A model generated the notes under the pieces. It searched no databases, was not told where the DNA came from, and saw only the letters and a program-made list of their open reading frames with translations. Made by a program: the position numbers and the translations under genes. From Clavibacter michiganensis subsp. tessellarius (GTDB lineage Bacteria; Actinomycetota; Actinomycetes; Actinomycetales; Microbacteriaceae), in the NCBI RefSeq assembly GCF_021922985.1, contig NZ_CP040788.1, positions 2,480,001 to 2,544,000 on the forward strand: a stretch of 64,000 bases of DNA, given 5' to 3'. Position 1 is the first letter of the stretch; every line of letters starts with the position of its first letter. Below are positions 17,409 to 26,184 of this stretch, piece after piece.

Positions 17409-18437
17409 TCAGCCGCGGAGGCGGACGGCGGTCCTGCCGGGGATCAGCTCGCCGTCGACCGCGGTGTGGCACGTGCCCGAGACGCTTCCGTCGATGCGGT
17501 CGACCACGGCGTCGACCGCGAGCGCGCCGATCACCGGGATCGGCTGGCGCCACGAGGTGAAGCCGATCAGCTCGCTCGTGAACGGCGGCAGGCCGTCGTA
17601 GCCGGTGACGGAGATGTCGTCGGGGGCCGTGATCCCGCGGCGCGCGAGCCCGTCGAGGATCGCGAGGGCCCAGAGGTCGCTCGGCGCCATGAGGGCCGTG
17701 ATCCCGCCCGCGTCCACGAGCGCCTGGGCGAGTCCGTCCGCGCCGTCGATGTGGCCGTCGGCGTGGTCGTCCGCGCGGACGTGCACCACGTCGAGGCCGA
17801 GCTCGCGCAGCCGGTCGAGCATGGCGTGCGTGCGGGCCGAGATGGTGAGCGAGTGGCGCGGGCTGAGGGTCACGACGGCGACGCGGCGATGGCCGAGCGA
17901 CGCCACGTGGTCGGCGAGGCCGTGCCCGCCCGTGGTCTCGTCGCAGTAGACGCTGCTGAGCGCCGGGTCGACCTCGGGGCGGCCGGCGACGACCGTGGGG
18001 ATCCGCCGGGCCGACGGCAGGATGTCCTCCACCGGGAGCGCGCCGCTGCAGACGACGAGGCCCTCCACTCGCAGCGACACCAGCGTCTCGAGGGCCTTGC
18101 GCTCCTCCTGCACGTCGAAGGCGCCGAAGCCCGTGGCCGTGACGACCCGGTAGCCGCGCTCCGACGCGCGCTGCTGCAGCGCCGTGAGCAGGTGCCCGTA
18201 GAAGGGGGTGGACGCGTCGCGCACCAGCACCCCGAGCGTGTGGGTGCGATGGGCGGACATGCTGCGGGCGTGCGCGTTCGGCACGTAGCCGATCTCGTCG
18301 GCGGCGGCGCGGACGGCCAGCTGCGTGGCCGCGGCGACGCCCGGGGCGCCCGAGAGCGCGCGGGACACGACCGACTTGGAGACGCCCGCGCGCGCGGCGA
18401 CGTCGTGGATGGTGGGGGAGTCGTCGATGCGCCTCAT
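17409..18437 (-). CDS. LacI-family transcriptional repressor
   Basis: A 342-residue regulator. Helix-turn-helix at residues 7-27 (TIHDVAARAGVSKSVVSRAL), then the hinge helix and a periplasmic-binding-protein-like effector domain, with TLGVLVRDASTPFYGHLLTA and DDISVTGYDGLPPFTS as landmarks. LacI proteins usually bind sugars and repress catabolic genes. No sugar operon is adjacent, so its target is elsewhere or it regulates the divergent genes beyond 18.6 kb. No RBS stands out. A weak hairpin at 17256-17275 may terminate it. Confidence 0.9.
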   Translation of the reverse strand: MRRIDDSPTIHDVAARAGVSKSVVSRALSGAPGVAAATQLAVRAAADEIGYVPNAHARSMSAHRTHTLGVLVRDASTPFYGHLLTALQQRASERGYRVVTATGFGAFDVQEERKALETLVSLRVEGLVVCSGALPVEDILPSARRIPTVVAGRPEVDPALSSVYCDETTGGHGLADHVASLGHRRVAVVTLSPRHSLTISARTHAMLDRLRELGLDVVHVRADDHADGHIDGADGLAQALVDAGGITALMAPSDLWALAILDGLARRGITAPDDISVTGYDGLPPFTSELIGFTSWRQPIPVIGALAVDAVVDRIDGSVSGTCHTAVDGELIPGRTAVRLRG

Positions 18438-18624
18438 GCGCGGGGCCCGGCGGTCGTGCGCGTCGCCGCGGGGGCTGCCGCGCGGGCTGGTGCTGGCGCG
18501 GATGGGAGCGCGATCTCGGAAGCGGTCCGGAGGGCGGGGTCGGAGGGCACGGGTCCACGGTAGCGACGTGCGGGGGCGGGTGGAGGCGTCGCGGGTCGCG
18601 CGTCGCGCGGATGGGGCGGCGGGG

Positions 18625-19032
18625 TCAGCGGGGGCGGTCGGTGCGGCGGGTGCGGCGGGCGTCGGCGTCGACGTCGGTGTCCCCGTCGGCGTCCCCGTCG
18701 GCGTCCGCGTCCGCGTCCGCGTCCGGAGCGGGGGCCGGGTCGGGTGACGCGGGAGGCGAGGTCGCGGCGAGGTCGGCGCCCGGGGCGGCGGCGCCAGGTG
18801 GCGTCGGGGCCGGCGGCAGGGGCAGGCCCGTGGCGCTCGCGCCGAGGCGGCGGCCGATGGCGCGGCACACCGGGGCGACGAGGTCGACGAGCCGCGGCGG
18901 GGATCCGGCCTCCGCGCGCCGGCGTGCGTCGTGCAGCGGGTCGTCGTCGGCGGGGTCGCCCGGCCAGGTGTCGTGCAGGGCGCGGAGGCGCTCCCGGAGG
19001 AGGTCGTCGTCGCGGTCGGGGCTGCTCAGCAT
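18625..19032 (-). CDS. Hypothetical protein with Asp-Ala repeat tail
   Basis: A 135-residue frame with GGAG eight bases before its ATG. The N-terminal half (about 1-75) looks folded: DDDLLRERLRALHDTWPGDP and LVDLVAPVCRAIGRRLGAS. The C-terminal half is Pro/Ala/Asp low-complexity with a run of Asp-Ala and Asp-Gly dipeptides (about residues 102-123). No family recognised. Coding bias of the first half favours this frame, but high-GC shadows make the call moderate. Confidence 0.45.
   Translation of the reverse strand: MLSSPDRDDDLLRERLRALHDTWPGDPADDDPLHDARRRAEAGSPPRLVDLVAPVCRAIGRRLGASATGLPLPPAPTPPGAAAPGADLAATSPPASPDPAPAPDADADADADGDADGDTDVDADARRTRRTDRPR
18661..18726. repeat. Imperfect GTCGGCGTCC / GCGTCC tandem repeat
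   Basis: Six-base GCGTCC/GGCGTC-type units, with longer CCCGTCGGCGT blocks, repeated head to tail; in the minus frame they encode the Asp-Ala/Asp-Gly run of the hypothetical protein. Probably a slippage-prone, length-variable tract. Confidence 0.7.
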
Positions 19033-19282
19033 CGGCGCGCTCCGTCGGCACGGGCCGGATCGGGCCGCCGGGTGGCCGCGCGGCGCGCGCGGCGGGCGAC
19101 GGCGTGCGGGGGTGGGACGGGCGTCATGGGACCTCGGGCGCGGATCGGGGACGGGATCGCACGAGGGTACGGGGTGGGCGGATCCGGCCGGTCGGCTCCT
19201 GCACATGGGCGGCAGCGCGGATCCGTCCGGCACATCGCCGCCGGGCGCCGGATGGGCTCCGGCCGCGGCCTACGCTCGCCCC

Positions 19283-20392
19283 ATGACCCCCTCGCGCCCG
19301 GCCGACCGGCCCGTCCCGCCCGCCGACGGCGCTGCTGCTGCCGACGCTGCCGGCGCTGCCGCGGACGGCGTCGCTGCCGACGCTCCCGGCGCCGCCGACG
19401 ACGGCGTGTGGCGCGTGCGCGAGCTGCGGCTCGACCGGCGGCACCGGGAGGTCGCGGTGCGCATCGCGGGCGGGAGCGTCACGCTCGCGGATCCCGCCGC
19501 GCCGGTGCGCGATCGGCTCGACCTCAGCGTGTCCGACGGCGTCGTCGACCGGCACGTGCACCTCGGGCTCGTCGACCACGCGGCGCTCGCCGGATCGGCC
19601 GTCACGGCGGTCGTTGACCTGGGGTGGGATCCCGTAGCGATCGCGCGCATCGCGGCCCGCCCGCCTGCCGGGGTTGCCGTCCGGTACGCGGGTCCGTTCC
19701 ACACCGCCGTGGGGGGTTACCCGTCCGACCGGCCCTGGGCACCGGCTGCCGCGGTGCGCGAGGTGGCGCGCGCGGAGGACGCGGCGGGGGCCGTCGCGGC
19801 GGCGCGGGCGGGCGGATCCTCCGCCGTGAAGATCGTGCTGCACGACGGCGGGCCGCTCCTCCCGGACGACGTGCTGGCGGCGCTCGTCGACGCCGCGCAC
19901 GACGCCGGGCTCCCGGCCGCGGTGCACGCGGAGGGCGCGGGCCAGGCCGGGCGGGCGATCCGCGCGGGCGCCGACGTGCTCGTGCACGTGCCGTGGACCG
20001 AGCGGCTCGACGACGCGACGCTGCGGGAGTCGGCAGCGCGCGACGTGCTCTGGATCTCGACCCTCGCGATCCACGAGGGCGCCGACCTCGACGCCGCCCT
20101 CGACAACGCGCGCCGGTACCGCGCGGTCGGCGGCCGCGTGGCGCATGGCACCGACCTCGGCAACGGCGACCTGCCCGTGGGGCTCAACGCGCGCGAGATC
20201 CAGCTGCTCGGCGAGGTCGGGCTCCGCGGCGACGCCCTGCTCGACGCGGTGCTGGGGAGCGCGCCCGGCGGCATCGCGCACGCGCTGGCCAGCGCGGACC
20301 CGCTGCCCGACGCGGCGGACGCGACCGCGGACGAACTGGTCGCCTGGCTCCGCGGCGCCCACCGGCTCGGGGAGGAGGACCTGCGCGGCTGA
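19283..20392 (+). CDS. Amidohydrolase-superfamily protein (imidazolonepropionase-like)
   Basis: A 369-residue protein. After an Ala/Asp-rich N-terminus (about 40 residues) comes the metal-dependent hydrolase barrel: HVHLG (His91, His93), a Lys in SAVKIVLHDG, His in AAVHAEG, His in VLVHVPW and Asp in HGTDLGNG, the expected order of metal ligands and bridging Lys. It should hydrolyse C-N bonds of an unknown cyclic amide or related compound. TACGCT ends six bases before the ATG and there is no Shine-Dalgarno, so translation is probably leaderless. Confidence 0.8.
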   Translation: MTPSRPADRPVPPADGAAAADAAGAAADGVAADAPGAADDGVWRVRELRLDRRHREVAVRIAGGSVTLADPAAPVRDRLDLSVSDGVVDRHVHLGLVDHAALAGSAVTAVVDLGWDPVAIARIAARPPAGVAVRYAGPFHTAVGGYPSDRPWAPAAAVREVARAEDAAGAVAAARAGGSSAVKIVLHDGGPLLPDDVLAALVDAAHDAGLPAAVHAEGAGQAGRAIRAGADVLVHVPWTERLDDATLRESAARDVLWISTLAIHEGADLDAALDNARRYRAVGGRVAHGTDLGNGDLPVGLNAREIQLLGEVGLRGDALLDAVLGSAPGGIAHALASADPLPDAADATADELVAWLRGAHRLGEEDLRG

Positions 20393-20413
20393 GGCCCGGG
20401 TTGTCCGCGGACA

Positions 20414-20432
20414 TGAGGTTAGGCTAACCTCA
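20414..20432 (+). promoter_or_regulatory. Iron box (DtxR/IdeR operator) of the siderophore uptake operon
   Basis: TGAGGTTAGGCTAACCTCA is a perfect 19-base palindrome differing from the DtxR/IdeR consensus TTAGGTTAGGCTAACCTAA only at symmetrical outer positions. It ends seven bases before the GTG of the ABC ATPase gene and contains TAGGCT and TAACCT, either of which could be the -10 box, so iron-loaded repressor would block transcription. Confidence 0.92.
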
Positions 20433-20438
20433 CCTATC

Positions 20439-21404
20439 GTGACCTCCCCCGCTCCGACCTCGCCGATCCCGCGCGCCGTCGACCCGGGGTCGGCCGCAGA
20501 CGCCCCGGCCGAGGCCGCGGCGCCGGCCGCAGGCCCCGCGGGCGCGGGCCCCGCGGCCACAGGCACCGCCCGCCCCGCCGCATCCGCCCTCGCGGCCCGC
20601 GACATCACCGTCGCGTACGGCGACACGGCCGTCGTGCACGGCGCCGGCCTCGAGATCCGGCCGGGCTGCGTCACCGTGCTCGTCGGCCCCAACGGCAGCG
20701 GCAAGTCGACCCTCCTGCGCACCATGGCCCGGCTGCAGGCGGCGCGCTCCGGATCCCTCGCGCTCGTCGAGGAGGAGGGCGCCGAGACCGACGCCCTCGA
20801 CCTCTCCCTGCGCCGCTTCGCCCGCCGCGTCGCGCTCCTCACGCAGGGACGGCCGACGCCCGGCGGCCTCAGCGTCCGCGACGTCGTCGAGTTCGGCCGG
20901 TACCCGCACCGCGGCCGCTTCGGCGGGGCGGATCCCGAGGGCCGCGCCGCCGTCGACCGCGCCCTCGACCTCACGGGCCTCGTCGCGCTCGCCGACCGCG
21001 GCGTCGACCAGCTCTCGGGCGGCCAGCTCCAGCGGGTCTGGCTCGCGAGCTGCCTCGCGCAGGAGACCGGCGTGCTGCTCCTCGACGAGCCCACCACCTA
21101 CCTCGACCTCCGCTACCAGGTCGAGCTCCTCGACCTGGTGCGCGACCTCGCCGACGACGGCCGCATCGCCGTCGGCGTCGTCCTCCACGACCTCGATCAG
21201 GCCGCCGCGCTCGCCGACACCGTCGCGCTGCTCTCCGACGGCCGAATCGTGAAGACCGGCACCCCATCCGAGGTGCTGACCCCCGACCTCCTCACCGAGG
21301 TCTACGGCATCCCCGTCGAGGTCCACGCGGACCCGACGACGGGCAGCCTGCGCACCCGCGCGGTCGCCCGCCACCACCACAGGAACGAGAGGCTCCACCC
21401 GTGA
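20439..21404 (+). CDS. Iron-siderophore ABC transporter ATPase (FecE/FhuC type)
   Basis: A 321-residue ATPase. About 50 Ala/Pro-rich residues precede the ABC domain. Walker A is GPNGSGKST (from residue 83), signature LSGGQLQRVWLA, Walker B VLLLDEPTT, and the switch His is in VVLHDLDQA. Sequence flavour and partners place it with Fe3+-siderophore importers. The GTG at 20439 is preferred because the iron box lies just upstream. GTGA overlap with the binding-protein gene shows coupling. Confidence 0.92.
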   Translation: MTSPAPTSPIPRAVDPGSAADAPAEAAAPAAGPAGAGPAATGTARPAASALAARDITVAYGDTAVVHGAGLEIRPGCVTVLVGPNGSGKSTLLRTMARLQAARSGSLALVEEEGAETDALDLSLRRFARRVALLTQGRPTPGGLSVRDVVEFGRYPHRGRFGGADPEGRAAVDRALDLTGLVALADRGVDQLSGGQLQRVWLASCLAQETGVLLLDEPTTYLDLRYQVELLDLVRDLADDGRIAVGVVLHDLDQAAALADTVALLSDGRIVKTGTPSEVLTPDLLTEVYGIPVEVHADPTTGSLRTRAVARHHHRNERLHP

Positions 21405-22390
21405 TCACGAGACGACGCACCCTGGCGATGACCGCCCTCGCCGCCGCGACAGCGCTCACGCTGACCGCATGCGGCACCACCGAGGAGGCATCCACGGGCG
21501 CCGGATCCACGCCGGGCGCCGCGTCCATCACCCTCACCGACGGCACGGGCGCGGAGGTCACGCTCGACGGACCCGCGACCAAGGTCGTCGGCACCGAGTG
21601 GAACGTCGTGGAGAACCTCGTGTCGCTGGGCGTGGATCCGGTCGGCGTCGCGGACGTCGAGGGCTACGGCGCGTGGTCGTCGGCCGTCCCGCTCGTGAAC
21701 GAGCCCGCCGACATCGGCACGCGCGGCGAGCCCAGCGTGGAGACCATCGCGTCGCTCGCGCCCGACCTCATCGTCGCGACCACCGACCTGCCCGCGGACG
21801 CCGTCGAGCAGCTCAAGGCGATCGCGCCGGTGCTGCAGGTGAAGTCTGCCGACGGCACGAAGCAGATCCAGCAGAGCGAGGACAACCTCGAGCTCATCGC
21901 GAAGGCGACCGGCACCGAGGACAAGGCGACCGAGGTCATCGGCGCCTACGACCAGGCCGTCTCCGACGCCAAGGCCGCGCTCGACGCGGCCGGCCTCGCG
22001 GGCTCCAAGTTCCTGTTCGCGGACGCGTACGTGGACGCCGGGCAGGTCACCGTCCGCCCGTTCGGGAAGGGCTCGCTCGTCGGCGACGTGACCGCCGAGC
22101 TCGGCCTCGAGAACGCCTGGACCGGCGAGGTCGACCCCGCCTACGGCCTCGGATCCACCGACGTCGAGGGCCTCACCACCGTCGGCGACGTGCAGTTCCT
22201 CTACAACTCGAACTCCTCGCAGGGCGACGACCCGTTCGCGTCCACGCTCGCGGGCAACGCCGTCTGGCAGTCGCTCCCGTTCGTGACGGCCGGCGACGTG
22301 CACCGCATGCCCGAGGGCATCTGGGTGTTCGGCGGCCCCGCCTCGATGACGGCGTACGCGAAGGCCGTCGTCGCCACCCTCGCGGGCTGA
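21401..22390 (+). CDS. Iron-siderophore substrate-binding lipoprotein
   Basis: A 329-residue lipoprotein: MITRRRTLAM, hydrophobic helix, lipobox LTACG, then two lobes of a FecB/FepB/PeuA-type (cluster A-II) binding protein, with NVVENLVSLGVDPVGVAD, IGTRGEPSVETIASLAPDLI and a long helix joining the lobes. It captures ferric siderophore at the outer face of the membrane and delivers it to the permease encoded next. GTG start overlaps the ATPase stop; a second Met at codon 10 is possible. Confidence 0.92.
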   Translation: MITRRRTLAMTALAAATALTLTACGTTEEASTGAGSTPGAASITLTDGTGAEVTLDGPATKVVGTEWNVVENLVSLGVDPVGVADVEGYGAWSSAVPLVNEPADIGTRGEPSVETIASLAPDLIVATTDLPADAVEQLKAIAPVLQVKSADGTKQIQQSEDNLELIAKATGTEDKATEVIGAYDQAVSDAKAALDAAGLAGSKFLFADAYVDAGQVTVRPFGKGSLVGDVTAELGLENAWTGEVDPAYGLGSTDVEGLTTVGDVQFLYNSNSSQGDDPFASTLAGNAVWQSLPFVTAGDVHRMPEGIWVFGGPASMTAYAKAVVATLAG

Positions 22391-22420
22391 TCCGGCGCGC
22401 CCGACCCCCCTCCCGATCCG

Positions 22421-24577
22421 ATGACCGCCCCCGCCCGCACCGCGCCCCCGCCGGCCGACGCGCCTCCCGAGCGCCCGACGGAGGCGGCGATGCCGGCCCC
22501 CGTCCCGTCGCTCGCCGCCGTCGTGCGCGCCGACGGGGCCGGCCGGATCCCGGTGCGGGCGGTCGCGGTCGTCGGACTGCTGGTGCTCGTGGTGGCGGTG
22601 CTCGCGGTGGTCGACGTCACCCAGGGCACCGCCGCGGTCGGACCCCGCGAGGTGTGGGAGGCGCTCACGGGCCGCGCGACGCCGGGTGACGCGTCCGTCG
22701 TGGTCGCGTCGCGGCTGCCGCGCATGGCGGCCGGGATCCTCGTGGGCCTCGCCCTCGGCGCGGCCGGCGCCGCGCTCCAGACCGTGAGCCGCAACGTGCT
22801 CGCCTCGCCCGACACGCTCGCGGTGAACGCGGGCGCCTACGCGGCCCTCGCGGTCGCGGGCGTCACCGGCCTCACGCTGCCGGTGATCGCGGGCGCGGGC
22901 GTCGCGTTCGTCGGCGGGCTGGTCGCCGCGGCGGTCGTGCTCGCGGTCTCGGGACTCGGATCCGGCACCGTGCGCCTCGTGCTCGCGGGCAGCGCGCTCG
23001 CGCTGGGCCTCGGATCCGTGACCAGCGCGCTCCTCCTCCTCTTCCCGCAGCAGACCAGCGGCCTCTACCGCTGGGGCCAGGGCGGCATCGGCCAGAACGG
23101 CTTCGACGCGGTCGCGCAGATGGCGCCCGTCGTGGTGGTCGCGCTCGTGCTGCTGCTCCTCCTCTCGCGTCGGCTCGACGCGCTCGGCCTCGGCGACGAC
23201 GCCGCCCGCAGCCTCGGCGTCGACGTGCGGGCGACCCGCGTGATCGCCGTGCTCGCGTCCGTGCTGCTCGCCGCCGCGGCCGTGACGGTCGCCGGGCCCA
23301 TCGGCTTCGTCGGCCTGTACGCGCCCGCGTTCGCGCGGCCGCTCCGCGCGCTCGTGCCGGGCGTCCGCCGCTCGTGGGTCTTCATCCCCGTCGCCGGCCT
23401 GATGGGGGCGGCCGTCGTGCTGCTCGCAGACGTGCTGCTCCGCGCGGTCGTCGGGGCCGAGGCGTCGGTCGCCGTCCCGACCGGCCTCGTCACGTCCCTC
23501 ATCGGCGCGGTCGTGCTCGTGGTGCTGGCCGTGCGCACCCGCGACAGCGCGGCGCCCGCGCCCACCGAGCGGCACGGCGTCGTCACCCGTCGCCGCGTCG
23601 CGCTCGTGGTCGGCGCGCTCGTGGCCGTCCTCGCGGCGCTGCTGGTCGCGGCCGTGCTCCTCGGCGACGCGAAGCTGCTCCTCGGTGACGTCGTGAACGG
23701 GATCCGCGGCACCGCCGGCCCCGTCGTGAGCTACGTGCTCGACACCCGCGTGCCCCGCGTGCTCGCCGCCGTGCTCGCGGGCGCGGCCCTCGCGCTCGCC
23801 GGCGTGCTCGTGCAGGCCGTGACGCGGAACCCGCTCGCGGATCCCGCGATCCTCGGCGTCTCCGGCGGCGCGGGCCTCGGCGCCGTGCTGTTCGTGACCA
23901 GCGCGCCGCTCGCGGCCGGCTGGGGCATCGCCGGCGCTGCGGGCCTCGGCGCGCTCGCGGCCGCCGGCGTGGTGTTCGGCCTGGCGGCGCGCGGCGGCTT
24001 CCCGCAGAACCGCCTGGTGCTCATCGGCGTCGGCGTCTCGGCGGGCACGGCCGCGGCCATCAGCCTGATCATCGTGCTCACCGACCCCTTCAACGCGGCG
24101 AAGGCGCTCACCTGGCTCTCCGGATCCACGTACGGTCGCGGCTTCGACGACGCCCTGCCGGTGCTCGTCGCGCTCGTGCTCGGCGTGGCGCTCGCGGCCC
24201 CGCGGCACCGGATGCTCGACCTGGTCGCCCTCGACGACGACACCCCGCGCCTCCTCGGCGTCTCGCTCGGCCGCGCCCGCCTGCTCGCCCTCGCGATCGC
24301 GGTCGTGCTGACGGCGACGGCCGTCGCGGCGGTGGGCGTCATCGGCTTCGTCGGCCTGGTCGCCCCGCACGCGGCCCGCGCGCTCGTCGGCTCGCGGCAC
24401 GCGCGCGTGGTGCCCGTCGCGATCCTGCTGGGCGCCGCCCTCGTGACCCTCGCCGACCTGCTCGGCCGCACGGCGATCGCCCCCGCCCAGCTCGGCGCCG
24501 GCCTCGTAACCGCGCTCGTCGGCACGCCGTACTTCGTGTGGCTGCTGTGGCGCGGGCGGGCGGCCAGGGGGCGGTAG
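22421..24577 (+). CDS. FecCD-type permease, two domains fused (FhuB-like)
   Basis: A 718-residue membrane protein made of two complete FecCD permease domains in tandem (about residues 45-350 and 380-715), each with around ten helices. Each half carries the family marks: RLPRMAAGILVGLALGAAGA and RVPRVLAAVLAGAALALAG near the start, and GPIGFVGLYAP and GVIGFVGLVAP late in the domain. One polypeptide can therefore form the whole channel, as FhuB does in Escherichia coli. Third gene of the iron-box operon. The ATG follows the previous gene by 30 bases without a strong RBS. Confidence 0.92.
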   Translation: MTAPARTAPPPADAPPERPTEAAMPAPVPSLAAVVRADGAGRIPVRAVAVVGLLVLVVAVLAVVDVTQGTAAVGPREVWEALTGRATPGDASVVVASRLPRMAAGILVGLALGAAGAALQTVSRNVLASPDTLAVNAGAYAALAVAGVTGLTLPVIAGAGVAFVGGLVAAAVVLAVSGLGSGTVRLVLAGSALALGLGSVTSALLLLFPQQTSGLYRWGQGGIGQNGFDAVAQMAPVVVVALVLLLLLSRRLDALGLGDDAARSLGVDVRATRVIAVLASVLLAAAAVTVAGPIGFVGLYAPAFARPLRALVPGVRRSWVFIPVAGLMGAAVVLLADVLLRAVVGAEASVAVPTGLVTSLIGAVVLVVLAVRTRDSAAPAPTERHGVVTRRRVALVVGALVAVLAALLVAAVLLGDAKLLLGDVVNGIRGTAGPVVSYVLDTRVPRVLAAVLAGAALALAGVLVQAVTRNPLADPAILGVSGGAGLGAVLFVTSAPLAAGWGIAGAAGLGALAAAGVVFGLAARGGFPQNRLVLIGVGVSAGTAAAISLIIVLTDPFNAAKALTWLSGSTYGRGFDDALPVLVALVLGVALAAPRHRMLDLVALDDDTPRLLGVSLGRARLLALAIAVVLTATAVAAVGVIGFVGLVAPHAARALVGSRHARVVPVAILLGAALVTLADLLGRTAIAPAQLGAGLVTALVGTPYFVWLLWRGRAARGR

Positions 24578-24605
24578 CGGCGACGGCGCCGCGTAGGTTC
24601 GGGGA

Positions 24606-25250
24606 ATGACCCGACGCATGGCCGGCCACGACTTCCGCATCTCGCAGGAGGACACGGCCGAGACCGCGCCGCACATGGCGCCGATCAACGCGTTCGTCGC
24701 CGCGATCTCGGAGCCGGACCCGGAGGGGTTCGTCCCGCGCATCGCCCCGCACCACGGCGGCACGGACGCGCGCGTGCTCAGCGTGCTGCGAGATCCCGGG
24801 CCGGCGACGCAGGTGGGTGTCGGCTCCGGCTTCCTCAGCATCGAGAACGACGATCCGACCGCGGAGCGCCAGGCCGTGCTGTTCGCCGAGCACGGGATCC
24901 GCGACCGCGACGTGCTGCCCTGGAACGCGTACCCCTGGTACATCAACGCGGCGCCGGATGCGGCGCAGGGCCGGGTGGGAGCTCGGGCGCTCGTGGAGCT
25001 CGTCGCGCTCCTGCCCGGCCTCGAGGTCGTGCTGCCACAGGGCCGTGACGCCGAGCGGATCTGGCGCTACGCCGTCGAGCTCGACGACACGCTCGCCGAC
25101 GGGATCCGCTTCCCCGTGGTGGCGACCATCCACCCCGGTCGCCAGGCGCTCTTCCACCCCGACCCGGTCGAGCGGGAGCAGCGGAGGGCGCACCAGGTGG
25201 ATGCGTTCGCTGGTGTCGGGCGGATCCTCGCGGCCGGATGCGTGTCGTGA
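24606..25250 (+). CDS. Uracil-DNA-glycosylase-superfamily protein
   Basis: A 214-residue protein. VLSVLRDPGPAT near residue 58 and LPWNAYPWYIN near 103 correspond to the phosphate- and base-binding motifs of the UDG fold, and VATIHPGRQALF near 177 to the C-terminal His motif (usually HPSP or similar). The Asp/His catalytic residues are not unambiguous, so glycosylase activity is not certain. Leaderless promoter TAGGTT six bases before the ATG. Overlaps the following small gene. Confidence 0.65.
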   Translation: MTRRMAGHDFRISQEDTAETAPHMAPINAFVAAISEPDPEGFVPRIAPHHGGTDARVLSVLRDPGPATQVGVGSGFLSIENDDPTAERQAVLFAEHGIRDRDVLPWNAYPWYINAAPDAAQGRVGARALVELVALLPGLEVVLPQGRDAERIWRYAVELDDTLADGIRFPVVATIHPGRQALFHPDPVEREQRRAHQVDAFAGVGRILAAGCVS

Positions 25251-25465
25251 GCCTGTCCCCGGGCGGATCCCGCGCGATGACCTGCGCCCTCGCGGTCGTG
25301 AACGCCATCCTCGCCCTGGCGGGGATCGTCGTGGGCGCCCTAGCGGTGTCCGTCGCCGACGGCCGCGCCTCGATCGGGGCCATGGGCGTCGCGCTCCTCC
25401 TGGGCGCGGCGATCTTCGGGACGATGTCAGCGCTGTTCGTGGTCGCCCTCCGGCGGATGCGCTAG
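25238..25465 (+). CDS. Small two-helix membrane protein
   Basis: A 75-residue protein with two hydrophobic helices (about 17-39 and 48-70), ending RRMR. No family recognised. The ATG at 25238 overlaps the preceding gene by 13 bases; an in-frame GTG at 25247 overlaps it by exactly GTGA and is an equally good start. It converges on the GNAT pseudogene, sharing four bases at the stops. Confidence 0.5.
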   Translation: MRVVSLSPGGSRAMTCALAVVNAILALAGIVVGALAVSVADGRASIGAMGVALLLGAAIFGTMSALFVVALRRMR

Positions 25466-26037
25466 CCGACCCCCATCACGTACCGCCGGCACACGTGCAC
25501 GCGCCGGAACCGCGCCCGCAGCTCCGCCTCGCGCTCGATCGGCGCGTGCAGCAATGCCTGCACCGGCCGGCCGAGGCCGTCGGGGGTCGTGAAGCCGCTC
25601 GTGTCGTCGCCCTCGCTCACGTACACGTGCAGGTAGCGGGTCTCCTCGACGAAGCCGACGCGGCGGTACCAGGCGTTCGCGGCCGGATCCTCGCGGGTCC
25701 ACGCGTCGAGCTCGGTGGCGCCGGTGCCGCCGAGGAGCGGGAGCGCGGTCTCGAGGAGGGTCGTGGCGATGCGCCGGCCCTAGTGGTCGGGGTGGACGGC
25801 GATCGCGTCGATGGTCGCGAGGGCGCCCTCGACGCCGATGTCGAGGATCCCGACGATGGTGCCGTCCGGGTCCTCCGCGACGAGCGCGACGGACGGCTCG
25901 GCGGGATCCGGCCGCCGGGCCAGCGCGTAGTCGAAGTACTGCGTGTCGAGGAACGAGAGCGCCCGGCAGCGGAGCCAGCCGGTCTCGTCGGCGGGCAGGT
26001 ACGGGCGGATGCGGGGGAGCGGGGCGTGCGCGGTCAT
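25462..26037 (-). pseudogene. GNAT N-acetyltransferase interrupted by an amber codon
   Basis: From ATG at 26037 the frame encodes a GNAT protein (RIRPYLPADETGWLRCRALS) up to IDAIAVHPDH, then TAG at 25782-25780, then continues in the same frame with GRRIATTLLETALPLLGG and a full C-terminal half to a natural TAG at 25462. In GNAT proteins the residue at the stop is normally Gln or Arg of the acetyl-CoA motif (Q/R-x-x-G-x-G/A), so one C-to-T change, CAG to TAG, explains the break. No other damage in 192 codons, so the lesion is recent or a sequencing error. Confidence 0.88.
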
Positions 26038-26184
26038 GGGTGCCTTGTCGTCGAGGCGCGCCGGGCGGGATCCGCCGGGCGCGGGTGGAGGGGTGCGGAG
26101 CGGGAGCCGGTGCTCATCTCGACGACATGGGTCCACACTGGCCGACGGCGCGGATCGGCACAAGGCCGCCGTGCGCGCGCCGCC

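Noticed and set aside
21302..24946. 1,214-codon antisense open frame opposite the iron-uptake operon
   Set aside because: Arg/Glu/His/Gly-rich composition typical of high-GC antisense frames; the plus strand encodes three clear proteins.
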